Shown: positions 26,767-35,746 of the stretch, piece by piece | How the letters are laid out: every line of letters starts with the position of its first letter | Numbering within the stretch: the stretch's first letter is position 1 | Origin: Ancylobacter novellus | GTDB lineage: Bacteria > Pseudomonadota > Alphaproteobacteria > Rhizobiales > Xanthobacteraceae | Length of the DNA stretch: 64,000 nt | Assembly (NCBI GenBank): GCA_003241485.1 | Contig: QFQD01000011.1 | Location: 1-64,000, forward strand | Reading direction: 5' to 3' | Program-made: the position numbers and the translations under genes | Notes under the pieces: model-generated | The model's database searches: none | The model's input: only the letters and a program-made list of their open reading frames with translations | Told to the model about the DNA's origin: nothing

Positions 26767-28979
26767 CCCACGTAGTACTTCTTGTAGTAAGCGGACGAAT
26801 AGTAGGAATAGCGCCCGTATTTCGGGGTCCGGCGCAGATCCACCATGTTGAAGGCGAGGCCGCAGATCTTGCGGTCGCCGGGGATGCGCTCCAGCGAGTG
26901 GCGCACGAATTCGCGGGCGGTGGTGCTCCAGCGCACGACGAAGATCACCTTGTCGGCGATCGGCGCGAGCACCGAGGCATCGACCACCGGGCCGATAGGT
27001 GGCGCATCGAGCACGATGAGATCGAAGCTCTGGCGCAACTGTTCGATCAGATGCTGCATGCGGGCCGAGCCCAGCAGGTCCGGCGGGCTCTGCGTCTTGG
27101 CGCCGGAGCCCATGACATAAAGCCCGGACGCCTTGTCGCGGTGGAGAATGCCATCCGCCGCCGCCGTCTGTGCGAGCAGTTCCACGAGGCCGGGACGATC
27201 CGTCAGGTTGAACTGCTGGGAAACCGAGGGACGCCGCAGGTCGCAGTCGATGAGCACCACGCGCTTGCCCGACGTCGCCGCCGAAACCGCCAGCGCGATC
27301 GACAGTGACGTCTTGCCCTCGCCCGGCGAGGCCGAGGTCAACTCGACCACCTGGGGCGGGTTATCGACGTCCGACATCTGCACGCCGGCGCGCAGGCTGC
27401 GGATCGATTCGCTGAACCGGGACAGCGGCTTCTCGATCAGATAGTTGACGACGCTGACGCCTTCGCGGGCCTTGGCGTCGTTGAAATCGACCCATTCGAC
27501 CGACGACAGCACCGGCAGGCCCGTCGCCTCTTCCAGCTGCCGGGGGCTGTTGAAGCCGGTATTGAGCATGTCGAGCAGGAAGGCGACGGCCACGCCGATC
27601 ATCAGCCCCAGCGCCGCGCCGATGAACACGAACAGCGACTTCTTGGGGAAGGACGGCACGCCGCTCGGCAGCGCCGGCGTGATGATCCGCGCGTCCTTCA
27701 TCGTCACCTCGGACTGTTCCGAGGTCAGCTTGGCCTGCTGGAGGAAGGTCTCGTAGAGCGTGCGGTTGGCCTCCGCGTCGCGCTCGAGCTCCCGCAGCTT
27801 CACGGTCAGCGCGTTTTCGGTGTTCGCCTGGCCGCTGGCCGCCGCGACATTGGCCGACATCGCGTCAGCGCGGCTCTTGGCGACCTCGTAATCGTTCTTG
27901 AGGTTGGCGACGACGCGCTGAATTTCCGCTGTGATGAGGCGTTCATACTGGCTGCGCTCGGCGCGGACATTGACCACCAGCGGGTGGCGCTCGCCGTAGC
28001 GCGACACAAGATCCGCCTCGCGGGCCGAGGCCGAGGACAGCTTGCCCCGGAGATCGGCAATGACCCCGGACTGCATCACGTCGGGAATGCTGTCCGCCTT
28101 GCCGCCGCTTTCGAGCAGCTTGCGCGCCTGCTCGTATTTGGCGAGCTTGCCCGCGGCCTCCGTCTGGATCTGCAGCAGCTCGGCGCTGACTTCGGAAAGC
28201 TGCTGCTCGTTCAGGGTCTTCGCGTTGACGGCCAGCAGATTGTTGTCGGCACGGAACTTCGCGACGGCTTCTTCCGATTCCCGCAACTTTTCCCGCAGGC
28301 TCTGCAGGCGGTCGGTCAGCCAGCCCGACGCACGGCGGGCGGCCTCGAAGCGGTTTTCGAGCTGATCGACGATGTACGCGTCGGCGACCGCATTGGCGAG
28401 GCGCGCCGAAAGCTCGGGATTGGTCGTCGTCATCGACACCGACATGATCGGCGCCTTGCCCACCTGCTGCACGGACATGGCCGTGAGAAGCTGACCGATC
28501 CCCGCCCGCATCTCCGGCGTGAACTCTGCGGCATCGCCCGTCACCGGCGGGGCGGCGGCTTCGCCCTCGTCCTTAGGCGCAGCGCCAAGGCCCAGGAGAT
28601 CGCTGACCCAGGCGGTCAGCGAGAAGGCAGGAGTGCCACCGGGCTTGGGCGCCAGCTTCTCCTGCTCGACGACGCGCCGCAGGAAGTTCAGCGAATTGAG
28701 GATGGCGATCTGGCTGCCGACCATCGCCGCATCCCCCTGCTCCTCGACGCCCGGGAAATTCAGCCCGAGATTCTTGCGCGAGGCGGGGTCCAGAAGAATT
28801 TCGACCGTGCTGGTGTATTTCGGCGTCAAAGTGAACGCCACGACAGTCGCCAGAACGACGACAGTCGCCGCCGTTACGGCAATCACAATCCAACGACGGA
28901 GGAGGAAATCGACAATATGGTGGAGATCTACCTTCTCCGAATCGTCACTTTTCGCTGGATTCGCGATCTGTCCGTGCAT
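26763..28979 (-). CDS. Polysaccharide co-polymerase / BY-kinase (Wzc/ExoP/GumC type)
   Basis: This 738-residue inner-membrane protein controls chain length and export of an exopolysaccharide. The N-terminal Wzz domain starts at residue 19 with a first membrane helix at about 31-50. A long periplasmic coiled-coil region follows (about 200-430), then a second helix near 460-485 (KKSLFVFIGAALGLMIGVAVAFLLDML). The cytoplasmic tyrosine autokinase has Walker A SPGEGKTSL (about 551-559), VLIDCDLRRP and Walker B LIVLDAPP. The last 18 residues hold eight tyrosines, the expected autophosphorylation cluster. I chose the ATG at 28979; a GTG at 29051 is possible. It is divergent from the wza-like gene. 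Confidence 0.93.
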   Translation of the reverse strand: MHGQIANPAKSDDSEKVDLHHIVDFLLRRWIVIAVTAATVVVLATVVAFTLTPKYTSTVEILLDPASRKNLGLNFPGVEEQGDAAMVGSQIAILNSLNFLRRVVEQEKLAPKPGGTPAFSLTAWVSDLLGLGAAPKDEGEAAAPPVTGDAAEFTPEMRAGIGQLLTAMSVQQVGKAPIMSVSMTTTNPELSARLANAVADAYIVDQLENRFEAARRASGWLTDRLQSLREKLRESEEAVAKFRADNNLLAVNAKTLNEQQLSEVSAELLQIQTEAAGKLAKYEQARKLLESGGKADSIPDVMQSGVIADLRGKLSSASAREADLVSRYGERHPLVVNVRAERSQYERLITAEIQRVVANLKNDYEVAKSRADAMSANVAAASGQANTENALTVKLRELERDAEANRTLYETFLQQAKLTSEQSEVTMKDARIITPALPSGVPSFPKKSLFVFIGAALGLMIGVAVAFLLDMLNTGFNSPRQLEEATGLPVLSSVEWVDFNDAKAREGVSVVNYLIEKPLSRFSESIRSLRAGVQMSDVDNPPQVVELTSASPGEGKTSLSIALAVSAATSGKRVVLIDCDLRRPSVSQQFNLTDRPGLVELLAQTAAADGILHRDKASGLYVMGSGAKTQSPPDLLGSARMQHLIEQLRQSFDLIVLDAPPIGPVVDASVLAPIADKVIFVVRWSTTAREFVRHSLERIPGDRKICGLAFNMVDLRRTPKYGRYSYYSSAYYKKYYVG

Positions 28980-29248
28980 TCCTGCCGCCAAATACCTTCG
29001 CTGCTTCGCACCACGGACAGTCCGCCCCGCAAGTTGCAGCCTTTGGGTCACTTGTCATTATAGCGAACTGGCGGACGATTCCTAGAGACGCCTGCCGGAC
29101 AGGATGATAGAATTGTGAAATAGGTTTTGCGGCCCCGCTGGATGATTTCCGAAAGAGTTGAGAATAAATTTAGCGCCAACAGAACAAGTTCAATCGGACG
29201 CTTTAAAGCTACATCAGTTCACTGTCGCGTATCTATCGAGGAAAAAAG
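28980..29248. promoter_or_regulatory. Divergent promoter region between BY-kinase and Wza-like genes
   Basis: This 269-bp stretch has no gene I can support. It becomes clearly richer in A and T towards 29100-29220 than the coding DNA on either side. By position it must hold the promoters for the two divergent export genes. I saw no convincing sigma-54 element or long palindrome. Confidence 0.4.
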
Positions 29249-29860
29249 ATGCCTAGGCCGAGTATGAGCGCTCACACGCAGCAGCGGGGTCTCGTTTCGA
29301 CGACGCGGCGCACATTGCTGGTATGGGCTGGCGGCCTGTTGCTGGCGGGCTGCGCCGTACCGCCCGGCCCGCCCCCCTCCTCCGCGGAAGGCGAGAATCC
29401 TCCCGAATATGTGCTGGGCACCGGCGACCGGATTCGCCTGACGGTTTTCAACGAGCCGACACTCTCGGGCGAGTTTGAAATCGACGCTTCCGGCGTCATC
29501 TCGCTGCCGCTCATCGGCAACGTCAAGGCCACGAACCGGACGCCGCGGCAGCTTGAGGAGGCCATCCGCGAGCAGCTCGCTTCGGGCTATATGCGCGACC
29601 CCCGCGTGAATGTGGAAGTGCTGAAATATCGCCCCTTCTACATCATCGGCGAAGTCACCAAGCCCGGCGAATATGCCTATCGCAACGGCATGAACCTGCT
29701 CAGCGCCGTCGCGGTCGCCGGCGGCTTCACCTATCGCGCGAACGACCAGATGGTCTACATCCGCCGCGCCGGCCAGACGCAGGAACATTCCTATCCTGCC
29801 ACTACCACCACCATGGTGTACCCCGGCGATATCGTGCGCGTTCCCGAGCGGCTCTTCTGA
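29249..29860 (+). CDS. Polysaccharide export lipoprotein (Wza/GumB/ExoF-type)
   Basis: This 203-residue protein has a lipoprotein signal with lipobox LLLAGC (Cys near residue 35), a Poly_export domain (YVLGTGDRIRLTVFNEPTLSGEFEIDASG) and a following SLBB-like region (IIGEVTKPGEYAYRNGMNLLSAVAVAGGFTYRA). It is short, like GumB-type proteins, and lacks the extra domains and C-terminal helix of E. coli Wza. It would form the outer-membrane channel for the polymer moved by the divergent BY-kinase system. The ATG at 29249 follows GAGGAAAAAAG. Confidence 0.92.
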   Translation: MPRPSMSAHTQQRGLVSTTRRTLLVWAGGLLLAGCAVPPGPPPSSAEGENPPEYVLGTGDRIRLTVFNEPTLSGEFEIDASGVISLPLIGNVKATNRTPRQLEEAIREQLASGYMRDPRVNVEVLKYRPFYIIGEVTKPGEYAYRNGMNLLSAVAVAGGFTYRANDQMVYIRRAGQTQEHSYPATTTTMVYPGDIVRVPERLF

Positions 29861-29872
29861 GCCACCCCGCCG

Positions 29873-31357
29873 TCAGAGACTGACGTCGAGGCGCCGGCTC
29901 CAGCTTTGGGCGAGGCCGGCGCCAAGAATGGCCCAGTAGGTGATGGCGACCGCCTGAATCTGCAGGCTGAAATCGACGAAAGCATGCACGAAGACCACGG
30001 CGCTCGCCGCGAGCGCCGACAGGCTCAGCATGGGCGGCATCTCGCGGCCATAGAGGTTGCGGATGAGCTGGATCAGCACGCTGCCGCCAAGCACGATGAA
30101 CGCCGTGAAGGCGGGAATGCCGAGCTCGAAGAGAAGTTCGACATAGGTGTTGTGCGCCTTGTCCCAATGCAGGATGAAATCGAGGCCGGCGTCGCGGTAC
30201 ACCGCATAGACCCGGTCGAAGCTGCCATAGCCAAAGCCGGTCCAAGGCACATCGAGCGCGGCCTGGAAGGTCGTGCGCACCACGTACCACCGTGTCTCGC
30301 TGCCACCTTCATTGTTCAGGCGCTGGACGAACAGTTCACCATAGGCCACGAGGCCGCCGGCGATGGCCAGGATCGCCAGCCCGCTCAGCACCAGCGCGAT
30401 CAACCGCCGCTTTCCCAGCGTTGCCGCCAGGATCACGAAAACGAACGCACCTGCGAAACTGGCAACGATGCCAGCGCGCGACCCGGTCCAGAGCAGGGCG
30501 ATGCCGATGGCCAGGATGGCGACGAAGATCGGCATGCCGCGCCGGACCAACGCGTCCACCAGCGCGCCCAGCCGGTAGGTCCATGGAACCTCCGTGCCGA
30601 AGCTGCTGCGCTGCGCGAGTTCTGCGAGCAGCCCGAAGCTCATCACGACACCGATGCCGGCATAGGTCGCGTAGCTGTTGCGGTTGACGAAGGTCGACGT
30701 GACCGACCCCAGATAGGCGGTCTTCTCGATCCAGAGCAGCGTCGTGGGAAAGGCCAGAAACTGAACGATTCCATAGACCGCGTAGGCCGACGCGATCAGC
30801 ACAAGCATGAGCGCGAACAGATCGGCCCGCCGACGGTCGCGGCACAGCTGCAGGGCGAGATAGAAGGCGACAGCGCAGGTCAGCAGCCGGATCAGCCCCA
30901 GCACCCCGCTGTCAGGATCGGCCGAAATGCGCCCGTCGACGGAGGGCGCATCGGGCATCTGTGTCAGCACATCCCGCGCGAGCGCCCAGAACGAGCTTTC
31001 CCACCCGGCCGGCACCCATGTGGCGAGCTGGACAACGATCCACGCCAGAAGGCCGCAGAACAGCACCATAGGCAGCCAGAGCCGCCGCATGGCCACCGGC
31101 CGGCGCCCCCCATTGGCCAGGACGCCGAGTTCAAACAGGATGAGCAGCCCGCCGAAGATGACGGCGTTCAGCACCCAGAAGATCGCGAGATTGCTGCCGA
31201 ACGGCAGCGGCACCCAGGCGATCGCCAGTATCAGGCCGATGAAAACGAGGTCGTTATAGGTCTCATGCCACCCGGCGCGGCGCAGGAAGATCTGTGGCTT
31301 CGACCCCGATGATCGGCGGGCGGAGGGCGGCGTCGGCTTGGCCGGGCGGGAACTCAT
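29873..31357 (-). CDS. O-antigen ligase / Wzy-type polymerase family membrane protein
   Basis: This 494-residue protein has about 11-12 hydrophobic segments and a large periplasmic loop. The Wzy_C (O-antigen ligase) family core is visible around TSTFVNRNSYATYAGIGVV, GSRAGIVASFAGAF and the loop WTGFGYGSFDRVYAVYRDAG ... HWDKAHNTYVELLFELGI, with the conserved HN-x-x-x-E pattern. It would polymerise or ligate the lipid-linked repeat units. It is convergent with the Wza-like gene (12 bp) and follows the phosphatase gene with a four-base overlap. Confidence 0.87.
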   Translation of the reverse strand: MSSRPAKPTPPSARRSSGSKPQIFLRRAGWHETYNDLVFIGLILAIAWVPLPFGSNLAIFWVLNAVIFGGLLILFELGVLANGGRRPVAMRRLWLPMVLFCGLLAWIVVQLATWVPAGWESSFWALARDVLTQMPDAPSVDGRISADPDSGVLGLIRLLTCAVAFYLALQLCRDRRRADLFALMLVLIASAYAVYGIVQFLAFPTTLLWIEKTAYLGSVTSTFVNRNSYATYAGIGVVMSFGLLAELAQRSSFGTEVPWTYRLGALVDALVRRGMPIFVAILAIGIALLWTGSRAGIVASFAGAFVFVILAATLGKRRLIALVLSGLAILAIAGGLVAYGELFVQRLNNEGGSETRWYVVRTTFQAALDVPWTGFGYGSFDRVYAVYRDAGLDFILHWDKAHNTYVELLFELGIPAFTAFIVLGGSVLIQLIRNLYGREMPPMLSLSALAASAVVFVHAFVDFSLQIQAVAITYWAILGAGLAQSWSRRLDVSL

Positions 31358-32103
31358 GTATGAAGGACCCGGACCTGATCGGCCTCGATGACCGCGCAGG
31401 ACAGCCGGTTTGTCAGATAGGCGCCGGTGTCGACATTGATGCGGTTCGGCAGGATCTCCGGCTCCATGACCGGCGTGTGGCCATGAACCACCCGGCCACC
31501 ATGCGGAACCACTGAATCGATGAACACATCACGGATCCACAGCAGGTCTTCCGGATCCTGCTGGTCCAGCGGCACGCCCGGACGAATGCCGGCGTGACAG
31601 AAGAAGTAGTCGCCGATCCGATGGGACAGCGACAGCTCCCGCAGGAAGGCCAGATGGTGGTCCGGTACCGCGGCGAGTGCGGCTTCGCGCAACGCCTCGA
31701 ACTGCCGGGCGGCCACATATTCGCGCGCAGAAACGCCATAGGAGAACAGCGTTTCAACGCCACCATTGGCGAGCCAGACATCCCACGGCCGATGGCCGCC
31801 AAGAACATCGAGCATCATCGCCTCATGGTTGCCTTTCAGGCAGATCCAGCCCCGCTCCGCCTGCCCGGCGGCGAGCGTCTCGATGACCTGGCGGCTGTCG
31901 GTGCCGCGGTCGACATAGTCACCGAGAAAGAGAATCTGCCCCTGCCCTCCCTGCCGGGCGCGATCGTCTTCGATGCGCGCGAGGAGCAGCTGCAGCAGAT
32001 CATGGCGGCCGTGCACGTCGCCGATCGCATAGACCCGCACATTGTCGGGAACTCTGTAGGATTTGGGCTGCGCTGCGGGCTTGCGGAAACGCGCGAAGAA
32101 CAT
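31354..32103 (-). CDS. PPP-family metallophosphoesterase (serine/threonine phosphatase 1-like)
   Basis: This 249-residue cytoplasmic protein has the complete PPP metal-site motifs: YAIGDVHGRHDLL (about 23-35), FLGDYVDRGTDS (about 60-71) and CLKGNHEAMML (about 89-99). The later histidines are in FFCHAGIRPG and VVHGHTPV. Bacterial relatives dephosphorylate phosphoproteins or diadenosine tetraphosphate. Its translational coupling with the ligase/polymerase gene suggests a role with exopolysaccharide production; one possibility is reversing a phosphorylation in the pathway, but this is inference. The ATG at 32103 is preferred over a longer start at 32157. Confidence 0.88.
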   Translation of the reverse strand: MFFARFRKPAAQPKSYRVPDNVRVYAIGDVHGRHDLLQLLLARIEDDRARQGGQGQILFLGDYVDRGTDSRQVIETLAAGQAERGWICLKGNHEAMMLDVLGGHRPWDVWLANGGVETLFSYGVSAREYVAARQFEALREAALAAVPDHHLAFLRELSLSHRIGDYFFCHAGIRPGVPLDQQDPEDLLWIRDVFIDSVVPHGGRVVHGHTPVMEPEILPNRINVDTGAYLTNRLSCAVIEADQVRVLHT

Positions 32104-32173
32104 GACAGATCCGTCTCTGGGCGCCCCGCCTGACCGTCGGCTCGCCCGGCGCGGCAAGCATGCGCCAAAACAA

Positions 32174-32198
32174 AACTCCCCGCAAATCGCGGGGAGTT
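32174..32198 (-). terminator. Rho-independent terminator of the outer-membrane barrel gene
   Basis: A perfect 10-bp stem (AACTCCCCGC / GCGGGGAGTT) with a 5-nt loop is followed on the minus strand by TTTTGTTTTGG. It lies 24 bp beyond the stop at 32222. Confidence 0.88.
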
Positions 32199-32221
32199 CG
32201 CTTTAGCCCGGATGGTTCGCG

Positions 32222-33487
32222 TCAGTACGTCAGGACGATACCTGCCGACACGATGCTCTGATCGTAGTCTTCGACGCCGTTGATGCCGTTGAAGTTCGAC
32301 GAGTAATCCGTGTAGTTGTAGGTCAGTCGCGCCGTCGCATACCGGTTGATCAGGTAACGCAGCTCAGCGCCGGCGGTATACTGATCGTCGTTACGCGGCA
32401 TGTTGTAGTAATCCTGGTTGTTGTAGCTGAACCAGGCCGACAGAAGCACGTTGCGACGCCACTCGTAATCGCCGCGAATGCCGAAGGTCGAGCTCAGCAC
32501 GCTGGAGCCGTCGACGCCGCCAAACGAGTAGTTCGAGGTCAGCACGTCCTGCAGCGCGGTGAAGGTCACCGTCAGCAGCGGCGTGGCGAACCAGTTCAGG
32601 TTCGCGCCATAGGTGAAGTGCGGGACCGAATCCAGCGAGCCATCGGAGCTCCAGTCGGTGTAGCCGACGAAGACTTCACCGCGCGTCAGGCGCGAGGGCT
32701 CGAACTGCAGGCCGGTCGTAACCCAGTACTGCTCGGCGTCGTAATTCGTGTCCTCCATGAAGGACCACTCATACTTGCCTTCCACGAAGACGCTGGTCAG
32801 CGGGCTGATGAAATAGCCCACGCGGCCGCTCACCGTATAGTCCTGACCGTCACGATACTGCTGATTGGTCGGCGCGCCATCCAGCCACGTATCGTAGCTG
32901 CGGTCGCGATAATCGAACAGGACCCGCGTCCAGAGGCGGTTGAATTCCTTGCGGAAGCCGACACCGGCCGTGGTCTGGTCATAGGGCAGCGGCGAGGTGA
33001 GGCCCGTATTGGTCTCGTCGTCGCCCGGCAGCTCGTTCAGATGGGCGAAGCGGGCATAGCCGAGAATCTCGAAATCCGCAGTTACGTCGATGCGGGCATT
33101 GGTGCCGACCGAGTAGTTCTCCCAGTTCGCCGTGCTGTAGTCGGCATAGGTGCCGCTCTCGAAATAGGCGTCGAAGGAGAGGTAATGACGGGTCCAGTTC
33201 GACTCCAACTGCGCCGCCGGCCGAACGATGAACAGCGTGTCCGCCTTCTCATTGGTACCGGACGCAGTGATATTGGTGTTGTAGCCAGCCGAGGCGAAGA
33301 GCGAAGGCAGGAACACGAAGGAGCCAACCGGAATGCCCGGCGGCCGCGTGCGCTCCAGCACACCCTGCATCGCAGGATCGGCAGGACCGGTTTTGGCAGA
33401 AGGCGGATAATCCGCTGCCACAGCCAGACCGCTCGACACACTGCCAAGCAGGACTGATACTGCCGCTACAGTCAGCTTCCTGTTCAT
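32222..33487 (-). CDS. Outer-membrane beta-barrel protein of the exopolysaccharide locus (BBP2-like)
   Basis: This 421-residue protein has a signal peptide (about 1-24, AVAA cleavage) and a large barrel rich in alternating aromatic strands (YLSFDAYFESGTYADY, YNYTDYSSN). It ends in the C-terminal strand VSAGIVLTY, which finishes in an aromatic residue as usual for BAM substrates. It resembles the BBP2_2 / capsular-polysaccharide-synthesis outer-membrane family found next to wza/wzc genes. It may form a secretion pore or anchor for the polymer. The start at 33487 follows GGGGCAAGAA. It has its own terminator. Confidence 0.84.
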   Translation of the reverse strand: MNRKLTVAAVSVLLGSVSSGLAVAADYPPSAKTGPADPAMQGVLERTRPPGIPVGSFVFLPSLFASAGYNTNITASGTNEKADTLFIVRPAAQLESNWTRHYLSFDAYFESGTYADYSTANWENYSVGTNARIDVTADFEILGYARFAHLNELPGDDETNTGLTSPLPYDQTTAGVGFRKEFNRLWTRVLFDYRDRSYDTWLDGAPTNQQYRDGQDYTVSGRVGYFISPLTSVFVEGKYEWSFMEDTNYDAEQYWVTTGLQFEPSRLTRGEVFVGYTDWSSDGSLDSVPHFTYGANLNWFATPLLTVTFTALQDVLTSNYSFGGVDGSSVLSSTFGIRGDYEWRRNVLLSAWFSYNNQDYYNMPRNDDQYTAGAELRYLINRYATARLTYNYTDYSSNFNGINGVEDYDQSIVSAGIVLTY

Positions 33488-33571
33488 TTCTTGCCCCACC
33501 GCCCCGTCAAGTCTGATCATTCAAAAGTCAGAATTCAAAAAATACGCCGCCCACATAAGGCGAAGCACACG

Positions 33572-34399
33572 TTACTGCAGACTCGCGCCAGACGGATTCT
33601 CGCCCGTAATGTTAATGGTCACCGTCTCTCCCGGCGTAAACTGCGACCCGATGAGGACAGACGAGAAGTTAACGGTATTCGGGCTCGGCACATTATTGGA
33701 CGTCGTCTTCTCCGGCGGCAGGACCGTCACCTGCAACACAGCCTCGGGAGAGTTCGGATCGACAAGCGCGGGCGACACCAACCCCGAGCCAGTGCTCACA
33801 GACGCCGCGGCAAAGGTTCGCGCGAAAATCCCGCCGGGCGACACCTGTGCCGCCGCGAAAGCGGTATTGACCGCCGTCAACGCAGCCTGAGCGACCGGAG
33901 ACGCGCCAGGATTCGCATTCACCTGCGCCTGCCAGGTTGCGACGGCATAGGCCAGCCCCTTAGCCAGACCTATGGACATAGACGGGTTCACGAAAACCTC
34001 GCCCTCACCGCCAGCACCGTCGGCGCCGGGCGCACTAAAGCTCCGATCGCCCAGATTAACGATAACATCCGTCAACTGCCCGGCGAGAGACGGGTTACTC
34101 AGCAGAAGGTTCTGGACCGCTTCGCTGAACTGGGCACCCTCGGTCGGCCGCGAACCGTAATAGAGCGTGAGCGTAACGACAGCCTGCCGAGCCCATATTG
34201 CCTTCTGCTCAGCAGACGCATTCGGCGCCGGGCTCGGAGGAATATTCGGCCCCGCCGTGGGGCTAACGAACCGCGGCAGTGTGCGCGTCTGTGCCTGAGC
34301 GGGCGAGACCCCAACCACAAGCGGCGCGGCCGCGTAGAGCGACAGCCCAAGCGCCGCGAGCGCGACACTCCTCGTCAGTCGACCTGACATACCAGCCAT
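33572..34399 (-). CDS. Secreted protein of unknown function, exopolysaccharide block 1
   Basis: This protein of about 275 residues has a signal peptide (hydrophobic stretch about 8-32, cleavage near AQAQ), a Pro-rich linker (VSPTAGPNIPPSPAP) and an Ala-rich helical domain. An Asn/Thr-rich beta C-terminus follows (GSQFTPGETVTINITGENP). I know no family for it. It is upstream of the barrel gene on the same strand with an 84-bp gap, so it could be co-transcribed and help assemble or retain the polymer. The start is uncertain: ATG codons at 34399 and 34390 and a GTG at 34429 are all possible. Codon use seems more mixed than in neighbours. Confidence 0.66.
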   Translation of the reverse strand: MAGMSGRLTRSVALAALGLSLYAAAPLVVGVSPAQAQTRTLPRFVSPTAGPNIPPSPAPNASAEQKAIWARQAVVTLTLYYGSRPTEGAQFSEAVQNLLLSNPSLAGQLTDVIVNLGDRSFSAPGADGAGGEGEVFVNPSMSIGLAKGLAYAVATWQAQVNANPGASPVAQAALTAVNTAFAAAQVSPGGIFARTFAAASVSTGSGLVSPALVDPNSPEAVLQVTVLPPEKTTSNNVPSPNTVNFSSVLIGSQFTPGETVTINITGENPSGASLQ

Positions 34400-34987
34400 T
34401 GAAAGACCCCGCCCCGAACCGAAACTCACCAGTTACAATCCTCGAAATATGGCGCCCAAACTAGTGCACGAAAGCCACACCGGTCAACAACAAGGGGCAT
34501 CAGCGTAAGGACCGGCGGGACAAAAGCACCCACGCGACAACAAAAACGATCGCCGCATCGGATTGGGGTACCGCTTCGGTTCTTTTTCTATCGACCGATT
34601 CGCGTCCTGCGCCGATGCATCTCCGTCAGATCGACGGCAATATCTCTGTTATCGTACCTTAACACTAGGTTAATACTTACGTTAACCGCCGCACCCGCCG
34701 AACGAATATTACAAAGATGCATGATTTCCTATAGGAACCTGGAAGCAAGGCCACGCATCCGTTTGAATTGTTTCGGATTTGAACTCTCGTTCCAACGTCG
34801 CGAACGACGCGAATAGCTACACTTGTGGCAGAAAACGGGCTGCTTCGGGGCTCATTGACTGGCGCGGCCGCCGCATGAAGGAGCGCAACCGAGGCCCTTC
34901 ACCCCGGCTGCGGCCAATCCGCACGCGCCGCGGTGCCTGACGCCGACCGATGCCGGTCCCAGCACCCAAGGCCGGCGAATCGCGCGA
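34400..34987. other. 588-bp non-coding region with low GC centre
   Basis: No convincing gene is present; the open frames here show no family resemblance or ribosome sites. The stretch 34570-34830 is markedly richer in A and T than the rest of the window, with runs such as CTTAACACTAGGTTAATA. By position it should carry the promoter of the secreted-protein gene. I saw no tRNA, terminator or clear small RNA. Confidence 0.45.
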
Positions 34988-35746
34988 TCACCCCAGGGCG
35001 TGCAGGCTGAAGGCCGCAGCGGCGAAGTCGCGGAATCGCGACGCGCGACGCTCCGCCGCCTCCGCATCGAGGCCCCAGAACTGCTCCTGCGCCTCTTCAT
35101 CGATATGCGCGATCCGCCACCCCTCCTCCGCCGTCAGATGCCCCCGCCAGACGGCAAGCGCGATGAGGGCGGAACCGGACAGCACGGTCATGAGGTTCAG
35201 CGCGGCAAGGCGAATCGGCTCCTCCGGCAGCAGGGCGGCAATGGCCTCCAGCGTGCGTGGCGGCTGCTCGACATAGAGGATGCCTTCGCTGAGGAAGAAG
35301 GCGAGACCGAGCTCCTCGCGCGCCCACGCCAGAAGCGGATCCCAGAGATCGCGCTGCAGCACGACCAGTTGCTCGGGATTGTCGGCGCGATAGCACAGGA
35401 GATCGCTGCCCGCGTAACGCACGATCTCGCCGGCCACTTCAGCGCGGCGCGGCGCGACGCCATCAATGGCGGAGTTGACCAGCCGCGTCACCGGCATCGT
35501 CACCGGATCAATCCTCTCGCCCTGGGCCGCCCATTCCTGGGCCACCCTTTCGGCCAGCGCAGCGCTCGGCATGGTGAGCAGCGCGCGGCCGGGCGTGCGC
35601 ACCGGACGGCCGTCCAGTTCGACGCGGAACTCTCCCGCGCCCGCCTCGATCGCCTCGGCACGGGTGTAAAAGCGCTTCGGCAGCGTGCTGCCCGATCCCA
35701 TCGCCCCCTTGCCCGAAGGCGGCGCGGCAGCGTGTTCAGAGTCGCT
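34988..35746 (-). CDS. ATP12-family F1-ATPase assembly chaperone
   Basis: The ATP12 family binds the F1-ATPase alpha subunit during assembly in mitochondria and alphaproteobacteria. The product (about 252 residues) shows the family pattern KRFYTRAEAIEAGAGEFRVELDGRPVRTPGRALLTMPS, EWAAQGERIDPVTMPVTRLVNSAID and DLLCYRADNPEQLVVLQRDLWDPLLAWA. The start is uncertain. A TTG at 35746, overlapping the stop of the upstream HAD gene, fits translational coupling, while an ATG at 35701 has AAGGGGGCG before it. The function is known from yeast and inferred here. Confidence 0.87.
   Translation of the reverse strand, partial: SDSEHAAAPPSGKGAMGSGSTLPKRFYTRAEAIEAGAGEFRVELDGRPVRTPGRALLTMPSAALAERVAQEWAAQGERIDPVTMPVTRLVNSAIDGVAPRRAEVAGEIVRYAGSDLLCYRADNPEQLVVLQRDLWDPLLAWAREELGLAFFLSEGILYVEQPPRTLEAIAALLPEEPIRLAALNLMTVLSGSALIALAVWRGHLTAEEGWRIAHIDEEAQEQFWGLDAEAAERRASRFRDFAAAAFSLHALG

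Noticed and set aside
34400..34987. Small protein genes in the low-GC intergenic region
   Set aside because: The short open frames lack ribosome sites and coding-like codon use, and none resembles a family I know.
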